Part shown: one piece after another, positions 10,176-18,175 of the stretch
How the letters are laid out: each line of letters begins with the position of its first letter
Numbering within the stretch: the first letter of the stretch is position 1
Origin: Alcaligenes faecalis
GTDB taxonomy: Bacteria; Pseudomonadota; Gammaproteobacteria; Burkholderiales; Burkholderiaceae_B
Direction of reading: 5' to 3'
DNA: 64,000 nucleotides
Assembly: GCF_005311025.1 (NCBI RefSeq)
Contig: NZ_CP031747.1
Coordinates: forward strand, 62,001 to 126,000
The notes under the pieces: generated by a model
Databases searched by the model: none
Seen by the model: the letters and a program-made list of their open reading frames with translations, nothing else
Told to the model about the DNA's origin: nothing
Translations under genes and position numbers: made by a program

Positions 10176-11417
10176 TCAGTGTTGATAACCCGTTTCACCG
10201 TGGGTACGGATATCCAGACCTTCGCGCTCGTGGTCAGCATCGACACGTAAACCGCCGCAGACTAGCTTGGCAACGGTGAAGGCAATCCAGGCAGCCACAC
10301 CGGACCAGACCAGCGTAACCAGCACGCCTTCGAGCTGAATCCACAACTGCATCCAGATACTGTTACCAGCGGCAGTACCAGGACCACCCAGAACAGGTGC
10401 GTTGAACAGACCTGTGAGCAAAGCGCCCACAATCCCGCCCAAACCGTGAATGCCAAAAACGTCCAGCGTATCGTCGGCGCGTAACCAGCGCTTCAGAACA
10501 TTCACACCCCACAAGCACGCCAGGGAGGTAATCAGGCCAATGGCCAGTGCGCCGGAAGGAGCCACAAAACCGGCTGCCGGGGTAATGCCGACCAAACCTG
10601 CGATCGCACCCGAGCAGGCACCCAGCAAGGAAGGATGACCTTTGCTGATCCATTCACCCAAAGTCCAGGCCACAACGCCGATGGCGGCTGCCAGCATGGT
10701 GTTGAAGAATGCCAGCGTGGCATTTTCATTGGCCGACAAAGCCGAGCCTGCGTTGAAACCGAACCAGCCTACCCACAACAGAGCAGCACCAATAAAGGTC
10801 AGGGGCAGGTTATGAGGTGGCATGGCTTCACGACGGTAGTTCAGTCTGGGGCCAATCATCCAGGCACCGACCAGACCGGCAATACCGGCGTTGATATGCA
10901 CCACCGTGCCACCGGCAAAGTCCAGCGCGCCACGGGAGTTGAGCAAGCCGCCGTTCTGTTCATCGGCAAACCAGACCATATGGCAAATGGGCAGATAGGC
11001 CAAAGTGAACCAGATCACGGTAAAGACCAGGATGGCGGACAGGCGGGTACGTTCTGCCAGACTACCGACAACCAGAGCGCAAGTCAGGCCGGCAAAGGTG
11101 GCCTGAAAAGACGCAAACAGCAGTTCAGGCAAGGTGCCCGACATGGAGAACTGTTGGTCAGCAGCGGTGAACATGCCGTTGAACAAGGCCTTGTCGAAAC
11201 TGCCAATCAAGGGATTGCCAGCGGTAAAGGCCAGTGAGTAGCCATAGATAAACCACAGCACCACCCCCAGACTGAACACCAGCAAGGTCTGGGACAACAT
11301 GGACAAGGCATTTTTTTGACGCACCATCCCCGAGTAAAACAGGGCCAGGCCCGGCGCGGCCATCATCAGTACCAGAAGCGTGGAGACCAGCATCCACGAT
11401 AGATCAGCGTTGTTCAT
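10176..11417 (-). CDS. amtB: Ammonium transporter
   Basis: Inner-membrane ammonium/ammonia channel of 413 residues with about eleven membrane segments. The paired pore histidines lie in GTVVHINAGIAGLVGAW and FGIHGLGGIVGALLTG. It starts MNNADLSWMLVS directly in a membrane segment and lacks the cleaved signal of E. coli AmtB. It lies 14 bases downstream of glnK, the normal order. GlnK would close the channel when nitrogen is sufficient. Confidence 0.96.
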   Translation of the reverse strand: MNNADLSWMLVSTLLVLMMAAPGLALFYSGMVRQKNALSMLSQTLLVFSLGVVLWFIYGYSLAFTAGNPLIGSFDKALFNGMFTAADQQFSMSGTLPELLFASFQATFAGLTCALVVGSLAERTRLSAILVFTVIWFTLAYLPICHMVWFADEQNGGLLNSRGALDFAGGTVVHINAGIAGLVGAWMIGPRLNYRREAMPPHNLPLTFIGAALLWVGWFGFNAGSALSANENATLAFFNTMLAAAIGVVAWTLGEWISKGHPSLLGACSGAIAGLVGITPAAGFVAPSGALAIGLITSLACLWGVNVLKRWLRADDTLDVFGIHGLGGIVGALLTGLFNAPVLGGPGTAAGNSIWMQLWIQLEGVLVTLVWSGVAAWIAFTVAKLVCGGLRVDADHEREGLDIRTHGETGYQH

Positions 11418-11431
11418 GATGGAGTCTCCGA

Positions 11432-11929
<498 letters not shown>

Positions 11930-11977
11930 TCAGCAGGGTGTGCGACAGCGCGAACGCAAGTGGTAGGCAAGCGGACC

Positions 11978-12179
11978 TGTGTTGTAGGTTGAAGAGCAAC
12001 ACAATTCCGGCAAGGCGAGTAAGCTAGCTAGGCACGTGACCCCGGTCTTGCCTAGTCGGTGGGCAGCGAGATAACAGCAGCGCTCTGTGACGCCTGTCTC
12101 CGCTCATCTCACCACCGCAGGAACAACGACTATGGAAAAATAATATATGTTGCGGCGCAACAAGTGCGCTTTTTTTTTT
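11978..12179 (+). ncRNA. Candidate structured RNA upstream of glnK
   Basis: Three consecutive potential hairpins lie in 140 bases. TGTGTTG/CAACACA spans 11978-12003. CTAGGCA/TGCCTAG has inner GACC/GGTC and spans about 12026-12055. CGGTGG/CCACCG has inner GAGAT/ATCTC and spans 12057-12117. A terminator-like hairpin with a T10 tract follows on the plus strand. This fits a small RNA divergent from glnK. The hairpins could instead belong to the glnK leader on the other strand, or be protein-binding sites. I recognise no known RNA family. Confidence 0.35.
12155..12179 (+). terminator. Terminator-like hairpin with a T10 tract
   Basis: GCGCA at 12155-12159 pairs with TGCGC at 12165-12169, followed by ten T residues. 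No plus-strand gene is visible upstream, which raises the possibility of a small RNA. Confidence 0.55.
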
Positions 12180-12364
12180 AATAGTCTTAACTTTGCAACA
12201 TTCAGTTCAGAAAAATGACCGGCTGCAGAGTAGGCAAAACAGACCTGTTCGTGCTGGAATTGCCGTGTCTGAATGGCAGGCAGGGCGCCAGGAGGATCGA
12301 CAGGGCAGCCCGCGTGTCAGCGCTGCCCGTGTATCGATAGAGCTAGTTCTGCGACTAGCAAGGA

Positions 12365-12691
12365 TCAAGAGAGCAGCTCAGGACCTTTGTGCTTTCTGGT
12401 TTTTTTGCTTTCCGTGCTCTGAGTGGGGAAAGTAAGCGGTACATGCCGCCGGTTAAATGCCTGCAGACCGCCTTGCCATAATTTGAATCCCAGGCAGGCG
12501 TCCCATTTGTCGCGTTGGTATAGCCAATGGGTGTGACAAACAGTGCAGTGATACAGGCTTTCGGTGCTTTGTTCGTCAGTGTCATCGACTCGTCTGATGG
12601 GTTTGAGGTAAGGATGTCGTTGAGCGTTGGGTTGCGATAGTGGAAGGGTTTGGCACATGATGCACATGGTGCCTCGATCTAGCTGGGCCAT
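12365..12691 (-). CDS. Hypothetical protein with two CxxC pairs (zinc-ribbon-like)
   Basis: A 108-residue protein that I do not recognise. It has CIMC near residue 10 and CTVC near residue 48, a spacing that suggests a zinc-binding ribbon. The C-terminus is basic. The start at 12691 is supported by GAGGAG on the minus strand about 8 bases upstream; an upstream in-frame ATG at 12751 lacks such a site. It lies alone between glnK and the 38-aa ORF. It could be a small DNA- or RNA-binding protein. Confidence 0.65.
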   Translation of the reverse strand: MAQLDRGTMCIMCQTLPLSQPNAQRHPYLKPIRRVDDTDEQSTESLYHCTVCHTHWLYQRDKWDACLGFKLWQGGLQAFNRRHVPLTFPTQSTESKKTRKHKGPELLS

Positions 12692-12918
12692 ACAATGCTC
12701 CTCAAATAATTTTGTGGTTGATGTAATAGCGTTTGCAAACTGGCTTGCCAATCGGCGTAGGGTGATGGTTTGTAATAAATATCACCACGATTCACTGTAC
12801 TGCAGAAAATGTGACAGCCGTTTCAGGCCGCATCTCAATGTAATGACATGCGACCTGCGTATGGCGAGCAAGTGTTCAAATTCCTGCGAATACCAGCGTC
12901 AAAAGCTCTGGCCTTTGA

Positions 12919-13035
12919 CTATTTTTTGGATGGCGGCTCATTGCCAGGAATCTTTTTAGGGTCCGGCTCGGGGTTGGGCGTTTTGCCGGGAGGAGTGGTG
13001 TCGGGTGCTTTGGTGGGATCAATGGCAATTGGCAT
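12919..13035 (-). CDS. Small proline-rich protein, 38 residues
   Basis: A short minus-strand frame starts with ATG at 13035 and ends with TAG at 12919-12921. Read on its own strand, AGGAG lies about 7 bases before the ATG, an excellent ribosome binding site. The product starts MPIAIDPTKAPDTTPPG and is rich in Pro, Lys and Asp, with many PxP-like steps and no membrane segment or signal. It is probably unstructured. I recognise no family. It is divergent from the MarR-type gene. Confidence 0.55.
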   Translation of the reverse strand: MPIAIDPTKAPDTTPPGKTPNPEPDPKKIPGNEPPSKK

Positions 13036-13226
13036 GAACATCTCCTGACTGAAGTGATCTTCCAGCGTATCGGATTTAGGGCGCAGCTAAAGTAAACAAC
13101 TATGACTGCAGGGCAGGCCGCTCTTGTTTTTTCTTGTTGCATCGAAAAGAAGGTGGGTAGCCAATCGGCGAAGCCATTGCCTGGCGATGCTATGATCAAA
13201 CTCCTTACAGAAAGCGGACTAGCGCC

Positions 13227-13715
13227 TTGGGAAGCGAGTTGGAAAAAACCACCCTGGACCTGGAGAATTTTCTCCCTTATCAAGTCACGATATTGGCCTC
13301 GCATATTGCGGTGACCTTTGCGCGTCAGCATGCACAGCAATTTGGTTTGTCCATTCCAGAGTGGCGCATCATTGCGACCCTGGGACGCTATGGCACCCTG
13401 ACCTCGGGCAGTTTGACCGAGCGCACCAGCATGGACAAGGCCAAGGTCAGCCGTGCCGTTTCTCGCCTGACAGCCGCTCAGTTAATTGCTCGTCGCGACA
13501 ATGAAAACGATATGCGCAGCAATCTGCTGTGTCTGACCGAGCAGGGCCAGCAAGTGCACGATCGCATTGTGCCCATCGCTCTGGGCCTGGAGCAGGAGCT
13601 GACGTCCGTGCTTAGCCAGGAAGAGCTCAGCTCCTTTAAAGAGATGATGACGCGCCTGGAGAACCGTATGGTCCAGCGCTTTGGCAGCGATTTCAGCGGC
13701 GACGCACATATTTGA
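13227..13715 (+). CDS. MarR family transcriptional regulator
   Basis: A 162-residue winged-helix dimer regulator. The DNA-binding region spans about residues 42-105, with IPEWRIIATLGRYG, TSMDKAKVSRAVSRLTAAQL as the recognition helix region, and the wing RRDNENDMRSN. No ATG fits the frame; a TTG at 13227 or 13239 must be used. It sits 88 bases upstream of the TauD-type gene, with a 31-bp perfect palindrome between them. It is therefore the obvious candidate to bind that site and repress the dioxygenase and transporter genes. Confidence 0.88.
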   Translation: MGSELEKTTLDLENFLPYQVTILASHIAVTFARQHAQQFGLSIPEWRIIATLGRYGTLTSGSLTERTSMDKAKVSRAVSRLTAAQLIARRDNENDMRSNLLCLTEQGQQVHDRIVPIALGLEQELTSVLSQEELSSFKEMMTRLENRMVQRFGSDFSGDAHI

Positions 13716-13760
13716 AGTCTCAAGGGTAATCACCGAGTTGTGCTGGATATTTCTCACGCT

Positions 13761-13791
13761 AATATTGTTTCGTTTGAAACGAAACAATATT
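13761..13791. promoter_or_regulatory. 31-bp perfect palindrome, probable operator
   Basis: AATATTGTTTCGTTT, a central G, and the exact reverse complement AAACGAAACAATATT. It ends 12 bases before the start codon of the TauD-type gene and just upstream of its AGGAGAGG ribosome binding site. The neighbouring MarR regulator is the likely ligand; this is an inference from position. Confidence 0.75.
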
Positions 13792-13803
13792 CAGGAGAGG
13801 ATC

Positions 13804-14682
13804 ATGACGCAGGTCGTAGACAGCCCAATCGCAGCCAGCCGCTTGGAAACCACAATCATGTCGCCCGCTATCGGTGTCGAGGTAGCGGGTGTCGATTTGA
13901 CTCAGGCCCTGGAGGATACGCAGGTACAGGAGCTGCGCGCCTTGTTGTTGAAGCATCAATTGCTGGTGTTTCGCGACCAGCCTTTGAATGCGGCACAGCA
14001 TGTTGCATTTGCCCGTTGCTTTGGTGAGCTGGAAGTGCATCCGGTTTTTCCACACGATCCGGACTATCCCGAGCTGGTGCTGCTGGGGGGCAATAACACG
14101 CAGCCGGGGCGTGAGAATATCTACCATAGCGATGTCAGCTGGCGGGCCGAACCTTCCATGGGTTCCATTCTGCGTTGCATTGAATGTCCACCCGCCGGGG
14201 GCGATACGATCTGGTGCAATATGGCACTGGCCTATGAGAACTTGCCGCCTCACATCAAAGATATTTTGCACGAGCTGGAAGCCGTACACGATTTATTGCC
14301 CGGTTTCATAGACCGTATCCCCGAGGAAGACAGAGCTGCGTTGCGAGATCGTTTTCCAGCGCAGACTCACCCTGTAGTGCGCACTCATCCAGAAACTGGC
14401 CAGCGGATTTTGTATGTCAGCAGCTGGACTACCCATCTGGCCAATTACATCGAAACCGGCTTTTTCCGTGGCATGCCCGAGCTGCAAAGCGGCGCTCATT
14501 TCCTGCTGCAGTATTTGGTGGATCAGGCCCGTCACCCGGAGTATCAGGTGCGCTTGAAATGGCAGCCTCACACCATTGCGTTTTGGGACAACCGGGCCAC
14601 CCAGCATTATGCCGTTCAGGACTATTTTCCTTTGCCCCGCAAAATGGCCCGAGCCACCATTATTGGTGACCGCCCTTATTGA
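13804..14682 (+). CDS. TauD/TfdA family Fe(II)/2-oxoglutarate dioxygenase
   Basis: A 292-residue non-heme iron enzyme that couples oxidative decarboxylation of 2-oxoglutarate to substrate hydroxylation. The iron ligands are visible as the HSD triplet in NIYHSDVSW and the distal His in FWDNRATQHYAV. An Arg for 2-oxoglutarate lies near the C-terminus. Family substrates include taurine, other sulfonates and aryloxyalkanoates; which applies here cannot be read from the sequence. ATG 13804 has a strong AGGAGAGG site. The MFS gene follows 36 bases later, so the two probably form a uptake-and-cleavage operon. Confidence 0.9.
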   Translation: MTQVVDSPIAASRLETTIMSPAIGVEVAGVDLTQALEDTQVQELRALLLKHQLLVFRDQPLNAAQHVAFARCFGELEVHPVFPHDPDYPELVLLGGNNTQPGRENIYHSDVSWRAEPSMGSILRCIECPPAGGDTIWCNMALAYENLPPHIKDILHELEAVHDLLPGFIDRIPEEDRAALRDRFPAQTHPVVRTHPETGQRILYVSSWTTHLANYIETGFFRGMPELQSGAHFLLQYLVDQARHPEYQVRLKWQPHTIAFWDNRATQHYAVQDYFPLPRKMARATIIGDRPY

Positions 14683-14718
14683 TCGTATCGCTGTACTTTT
14701 GACAAGTTGGGGGGAGAC

Positions 14719-16023
14719 ATGGAAAACCAGAAAAAGTATTTCCCAGGACAGCGCTACGTCGTGGTGTTCTTGTTGTTTTTGTTCATGGTGATCAACTTTG
14801 CCGATAAGGCGATATTTGGTCTGGTCGCCGTGCCGTTGATGGAGGAGCTGGCCATCGGGCCACAGCAGTTTGGCACCATTGCAGGCAGCTTTTTCTTCCT
14901 GTTTGCGATCTCGGGCATTGTGGTGGGTTTTGTGTCCAATACGGTGTCCTCGCGTTTGCTGCTGGTGGGGCTGGTCATTATCTGGTCTGTAGCCCAGGTT
15001 CCGATCGCTATGGGAGCCAGCACGATTATTGCCTTAATGGCTTGTCGCATTTTGCTGGGCGTGGGGGAAGGCCCTGCCTACCCCCTGGCCTTGCACGCGT
15101 GCTACAAGTGGTTTCCGGATCAGGAGCGTACCTGGCCTACGGCCATTGTGATGCAGGGTGGGCAAGTGGGCATGCTGTTGGCCGGCCCCCTGGTGGGGTA
15201 TTTGACCATCAGCCACGGCTGGCGCTCGGTGTTTTGGGTGACAGCGGCAGCGGGGCTGATGTGGCTGGTGGTATGGGCCTTACTGGGCAAGGATGGTCCC
15301 ATCAGTGCGAATCCGACGCCCGCCGTTGGCAAGAGCAAGCTGCAGTCTCGCTGTTCGTACCGTGATGTGCTTTTGAATCGTAGTTTCATCGGCAACCTGC
15401 TGATGTACTGGGTAGCGTACTGGTGTGCTGCACTGGTCTTTACCTGGTTGCCCGCTTATTTGCAACGCGGTCTGAACTTCTCGTCGGACACGGCTGGATG
15501 GCTATTTTCCCTGTGTATTTTTGTGGCAATCCCGATTGTGTCGGGCGGCTCTTACCTGTCCAACCGCTTCTTGCGTCAAGGGTATTCGTCCCGAGTGGCA
15601 CGCAGTCTGGTCACGGTCGGTTTCTTGTTGGCAGGGGCCTTGTGCCTGCTGGCGGCCGCTTACTTGAAGCTGGGTCCGACTGCGGGGATTGTGCTGATCG
15701 CCTTGGGCTTGAGTTTTCCCCAGGTCGGTTTTGTGCTCTGTTCGGCAATCTCAGCGCAAATCAGCCCGATTGAAAAGCGGGGTTCCACACTGGCCATCAC
15801 CAATTCATTGTCCACAACAGCGGGCCTGGTTGCGCCCATTGTGATGGGAAGGCTGATTCAGGCCGAGCCCGGTCTTGCCGGTTTTCACCAGGGCTTTGCC
15901 TTGACGGCCGTGCTTTTACTAATGGGAGCCGTGTTGGGTTTCATCTTGGTGGATCCTTCCCGCACGCTGTCGCAGATTCAGGCAAAGGCAGGAGGTCCTG
16001 TGAGCGGTCCGGCCTCTGTTTAA
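14719..16023 (+). CDS. MFS transporter, anion:cation symporter-like
   Basis: A 434-residue inner-membrane carrier with twelve hydrophobic segments. The loop motif LLGVGEGPAYPLA near residue 120 is typical of the ACS branch, which takes up organic anions. The ATG at 14719 follows a GGGGGGAG ribosome binding site. Location just after the dioxygenase suggests that it imports the dioxygenase substrate. Confidence 0.88.
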   Translation: MENQKKYFPGQRYVVVFLLFLFMVINFADKAIFGLVAVPLMEELAIGPQQFGTIAGSFFFLFAISGIVVGFVSNTVSSRLLLVGLVIIWSVAQVPIAMGASTIIALMACRILLGVGEGPAYPLALHACYKWFPDQERTWPTAIVMQGGQVGMLLAGPLVGYLTISHGWRSVFWVTAAAGLMWLVVWALLGKDGPISANPTPAVGKSKLQSRCSYRDVLLNRSFIGNLLMYWVAYWCAALVFTWLPAYLQRGLNFSSDTAGWLFSLCIFVAIPIVSGGSYLSNRFLRQGYSSRVARSLVTVGFLLAGALCLLAAAYLKLGPTAGIVLIALGLSFPQVGFVLCSAISAQISPIEKRGSTLAITNSLSTTAGLVAPIVMGRLIQAEPGLAGFHQGFALTAVLLLMGAVLGFILVDPSRTLSQIQAKAGGPVSGPASV

Positions 16024-16112
16024 GGCAAGGTTTTGAAGAACACAGAGTGGCACTGCTTACCGTGTTTTTCTATACACTTGCCTGGATGGACAGTATGGAG
16101 ATTCAGGAAAAG

Positions 16113-16754
16113 ATGATGGCAAGCTACCAGAAGTTCGATCTTGAGAGTTGGGGGCGGCGTGAGCATTTTGAAGTCTTTAAAACGTATGCTCAAAATGCGT
16201 TCAGTATTACGGTTGAAATTGAAATTACCGGGTTTCTGAACTGGGTGAAGGTCAGGCGCTGCAAGTTTTACCCGGCAATGATCCATGAGGTAGCTGCTGT
16301 CCTTAATCGCTATCCCGAGTTTCGTATGGCCATGAAGGACGATGAGCTGATTGTCTACGATCGACTCAACCCCAGCTACACCATCCCGCACGTGCAGCAA
16401 GAAAGTTTTTCATCTATTTGGAGTGCGTACCACGAGAAGAAAGAGGACTTTCTGGCCGAGTATGAGCGGGATCTGGAAAAGTACGGCGAGGACACTCGTT
16501 ACTTTCCACGATCCGATACGCCTGAAAACGTATTCTATATTTCCGCCTTGCCGTGGGTTTCCTTCACCAGCTTCAGTATGCAGTTCGCGAGCCTGCATAA
16601 TTTGTTCACCCCTATTGTCACGCTAGGCAAATACTTTGAACGGGACGGCAAGGTTTATATTCCCGTGGCCATTCAGTTGCATCATGCTGTGTGTGACGGG
16701 TTTCATGCGGGCCGCTTCATGACCGAATTACAGAAGGGGTGCCACGACTATTGA
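16113..16754 (+). CDS. cat: Chloramphenicol O-acetyltransferase, type A
   Basis: A trimeric cytosolic enzyme that acetylates chloramphenicol with acetyl-CoA. The 213 residues match the usual 210-220. The N-terminal family signature reads YQKFDLESWGRREHFEVF, and the catalytic motif QLHHAVCDGFHAGRF is near residue 190. I chose ATG 16113 because AGGAAAAG lies just upstream; ATG 16116 is nearly equivalent. The gene sits on the chromosome 89 bases after the MFS gene with no transposon or integron parts nearby. It looks like a native rather than recently acquired gene. Confidence 0.93.
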   Translation: MMASYQKFDLESWGRREHFEVFKTYAQNAFSITVEIEITGFLNWVKVRRCKFYPAMIHEVAAVLNRYPEFRMAMKDDELIVYDRLNPSYTIPHVQQESFSSIWSAYHEKKEDFLAEYERDLEKYGEDTRYFPRSDTPENVFYISALPWVSFTSFSMQFASLHNLFTPIVTLGKYFERDGKVYIPVAIQLHHAVCDGFHAGRFMTELQKGCHDY

Positions 16755-16777
16755 TCGTGTGCAGTATTGTCACCCAA

Positions 16778-16804
16778 GCCCTGCCACTCAAAAATTGGCA
16801 GGGC
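16778..16804 (+). terminator. Hairpin after cat
   Basis: GCCCTGCCA pairs with TGGCAGGGC across a 9-base loop. There is no clean T tract, so termination is likely but not certain. Confidence 0.5.
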
Positions 16805-16836
16805 CCTTGAGCTTCTCAGGGATAGTGTTCAGACGC

Positions 16837-16862
16837 AAAAAAGCCCGCTGCAGTAGCGGGCT
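16837..16862 (-). terminator. Terminator downstream of tRNA-Lys
   Basis: AGCCCGCT and AGCGGGCT form an 8-bp stem. Read on the minus strand it is followed by six T residues, about 45 bases after the tRNA 3' end. Confidence 0.75.
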
Positions 16863-16907
16863 GATTTACGATGTTACGGCATGGTGTACCGTAAGCAGCA
16901 GGACATG

Positions 16908-16983
16908 TGGTGGGTCGTGACAGACTCGAACTGTCGACCAATGGATTAAGAGTCCAGTGCTCTACCAACTGAGCTAACGACCC
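16908..16983 (-). tRNA. tRNA-Lys, anticodon CTT
   Basis: Read on the minus strand, the 76 bases fold as a tRNA. The acceptor GGGTCGT pairs with ACGACCC, the D-arm contains AGCTCAGTTGGTAGAGC, the anticodon loop is CTCTTAA, the T-arm has GTTCGAGTC, and CCA is encoded at the 3' end. Anticodon CTT reads the Lys codon AAG. Confidence 0.95.
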
Positions 16984-17058
16984 CCGTTTCCTGCGAAGAA
17001 AAAGATTATAGAACGGAAATTATCTAGCGCAAGACGAGGTTACATAATTTTACGTTTA

Positions 17059-17910
17059 TCAGGAGACCGGGTCAGGACGGGTGAAGGTGTCGCACATTTT
17101 CAGCTGTCCGGTTTTATAGCCTTCCATGAACCAGGCCATGCGTTGTTGCGAGCTGCCGTGGGTAAAGGAATCGGGGACTACATAGCCTTGCGATTGCTTT
17201 TGCAAGGTGTCATCGCCTACGGCTTGAGCGGCATCCAGGGCCGAGCGAATATCGCCTGGTTCCAGAATCTGGCGTTGCGCGTCAGCGTGGTTTGCCCAAA
17301 TACCGGCATAGCAATCAGCCTGAAGCTCCAGGCGTACGGAGGCTTGACGAGCCTGGGAGGCGGAGCCGCTGCGACGGGCCTCATCGACACGACGCATCAT
17401 GCCTAACTGGTTCTGAACGTGGTGGCCCACTTCATGCGCAATCACATAGGCAGGGGCAAAGTCGCCCTTGACGCCCATCTTTTGCTCCATCTCGGTGAAA
17501 AAGCCCAAGTCTATATAAAGCTTTTGATCGGCAGGGCAGTAAAACGGCCCCATGGCAGATTGACCCGCCCCGCAGGCGGTCGGGGTAGCGCCCCGGTACA
17601 GCACCAGCACGGGATCGCGGTAGCTGCCATTGGTTTGCTTGGCAAAAACATCACGCCAGACATCCTCGGTTTCGCCCAGGATCTTGGCAATGGTTTGGCC
17701 CTGTGCATCCGAGGCTGCAACGGGTTGAGACTGAGGGGCGCTGGTAGGGCCGTCGGCCAGGTTCAGCACCACACTGGGATCCACCCCAAAGTACATGGCC
17801 ACCAGGGCCAGCACGATTGTCCCCAGGCCGATCTTGCCGCCGCTCAATCGTGGCCCATTGGCACGGCGGTCCTCGACATTACGGCTGGAGCGAGACTTAT
17901 CCAGACGCAT
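17059..17910 (-). CDS. ypfJ: Neutral zinc metallopeptidase, YpfJ family
   Basis: A 283-residue putative membrane-anchored protease. One hydrophobic segment lies at about residues 30-50 (GTIVLALVAMYFGVD), and the zinc-binding motif AHEVGHHVQ is near residue 170. Two conserved Cys-containing segments (TACGAGQSAMGPFYCPADQK) precede it. The start at 17910 has AAGGAGAG upstream. The physiological substrate is not known in the family. Confidence 0.9.
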   Translation of the reverse strand: MRLDKSRSSRNVEDRRANGPRLSGGKIGLGTIVLALVAMYFGVDPSVVLNLADGPTSAPQSQPVAASDAQGQTIAKILGETEDVWRDVFAKQTNGSYRDPVLVLYRGATPTACGAGQSAMGPFYCPADQKLYIDLGFFTEMEQKMGVKGDFAPAYVIAHEVGHHVQNQLGMMRRVDEARRSGSASQARQASVRLELQADCYAGIWANHADAQRQILEPGDIRSALDAAQAVGDDTLQKQSQGYVVPDSFTHGSSQQRMAWFMEGYKTGQLKMCDTFTRPDPVS

Positions 17911-18095
17911 CACGCTCTCCTTGAATTGGAAAACGTCAATGTACTCTGATTTCCGTGGATAGAGCAGGGGCATTTTCGATTCTTGTCATCGGAAAACGGG
18001 TAGGGGGCGTTAATTACCCCACCATGACAAGTCATTGAATTGCTTGGCTTAATGTGACTTGTCCAAAGGCTATCCCCGAGCTTGCCCACTGAAAA

Positions 18096-18112
18096 TGTGG
18101 ATAAGTGGATAA
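18096..18112. promoter_or_regulatory. Two tandem DnaA-box-like 9-mers upstream of ubiB
   Basis: TGTGGATAA at 18096-18104 is an exact match to the DnaA-box consensus in reverse orientation. AGTGGATAA at 18104-18112 differs at one position and overlaps it by one base. A function here is not known. Confidence 0.5.
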
Positions 18113-18175
18113 GTAAGTCACCGGGACACTGCGGTATGCTACTTTTCTCAGAGCGTACCCTACTGGAGAGCGAGT

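Noticed and set aside
12848-13048. 66-codon plus-strand frame near 12.9 kb
   Set aside because: No ribosome binding site, and the opposite strand has a better small gene with AGGAG.
16024-16112. Inducible leader peptide (translational attenuation) ahead of cat
   Set aside because: The 89 bases before cat contain in-frame ATG codons but no small frame with a stem over the ribosome binding site that I could support.
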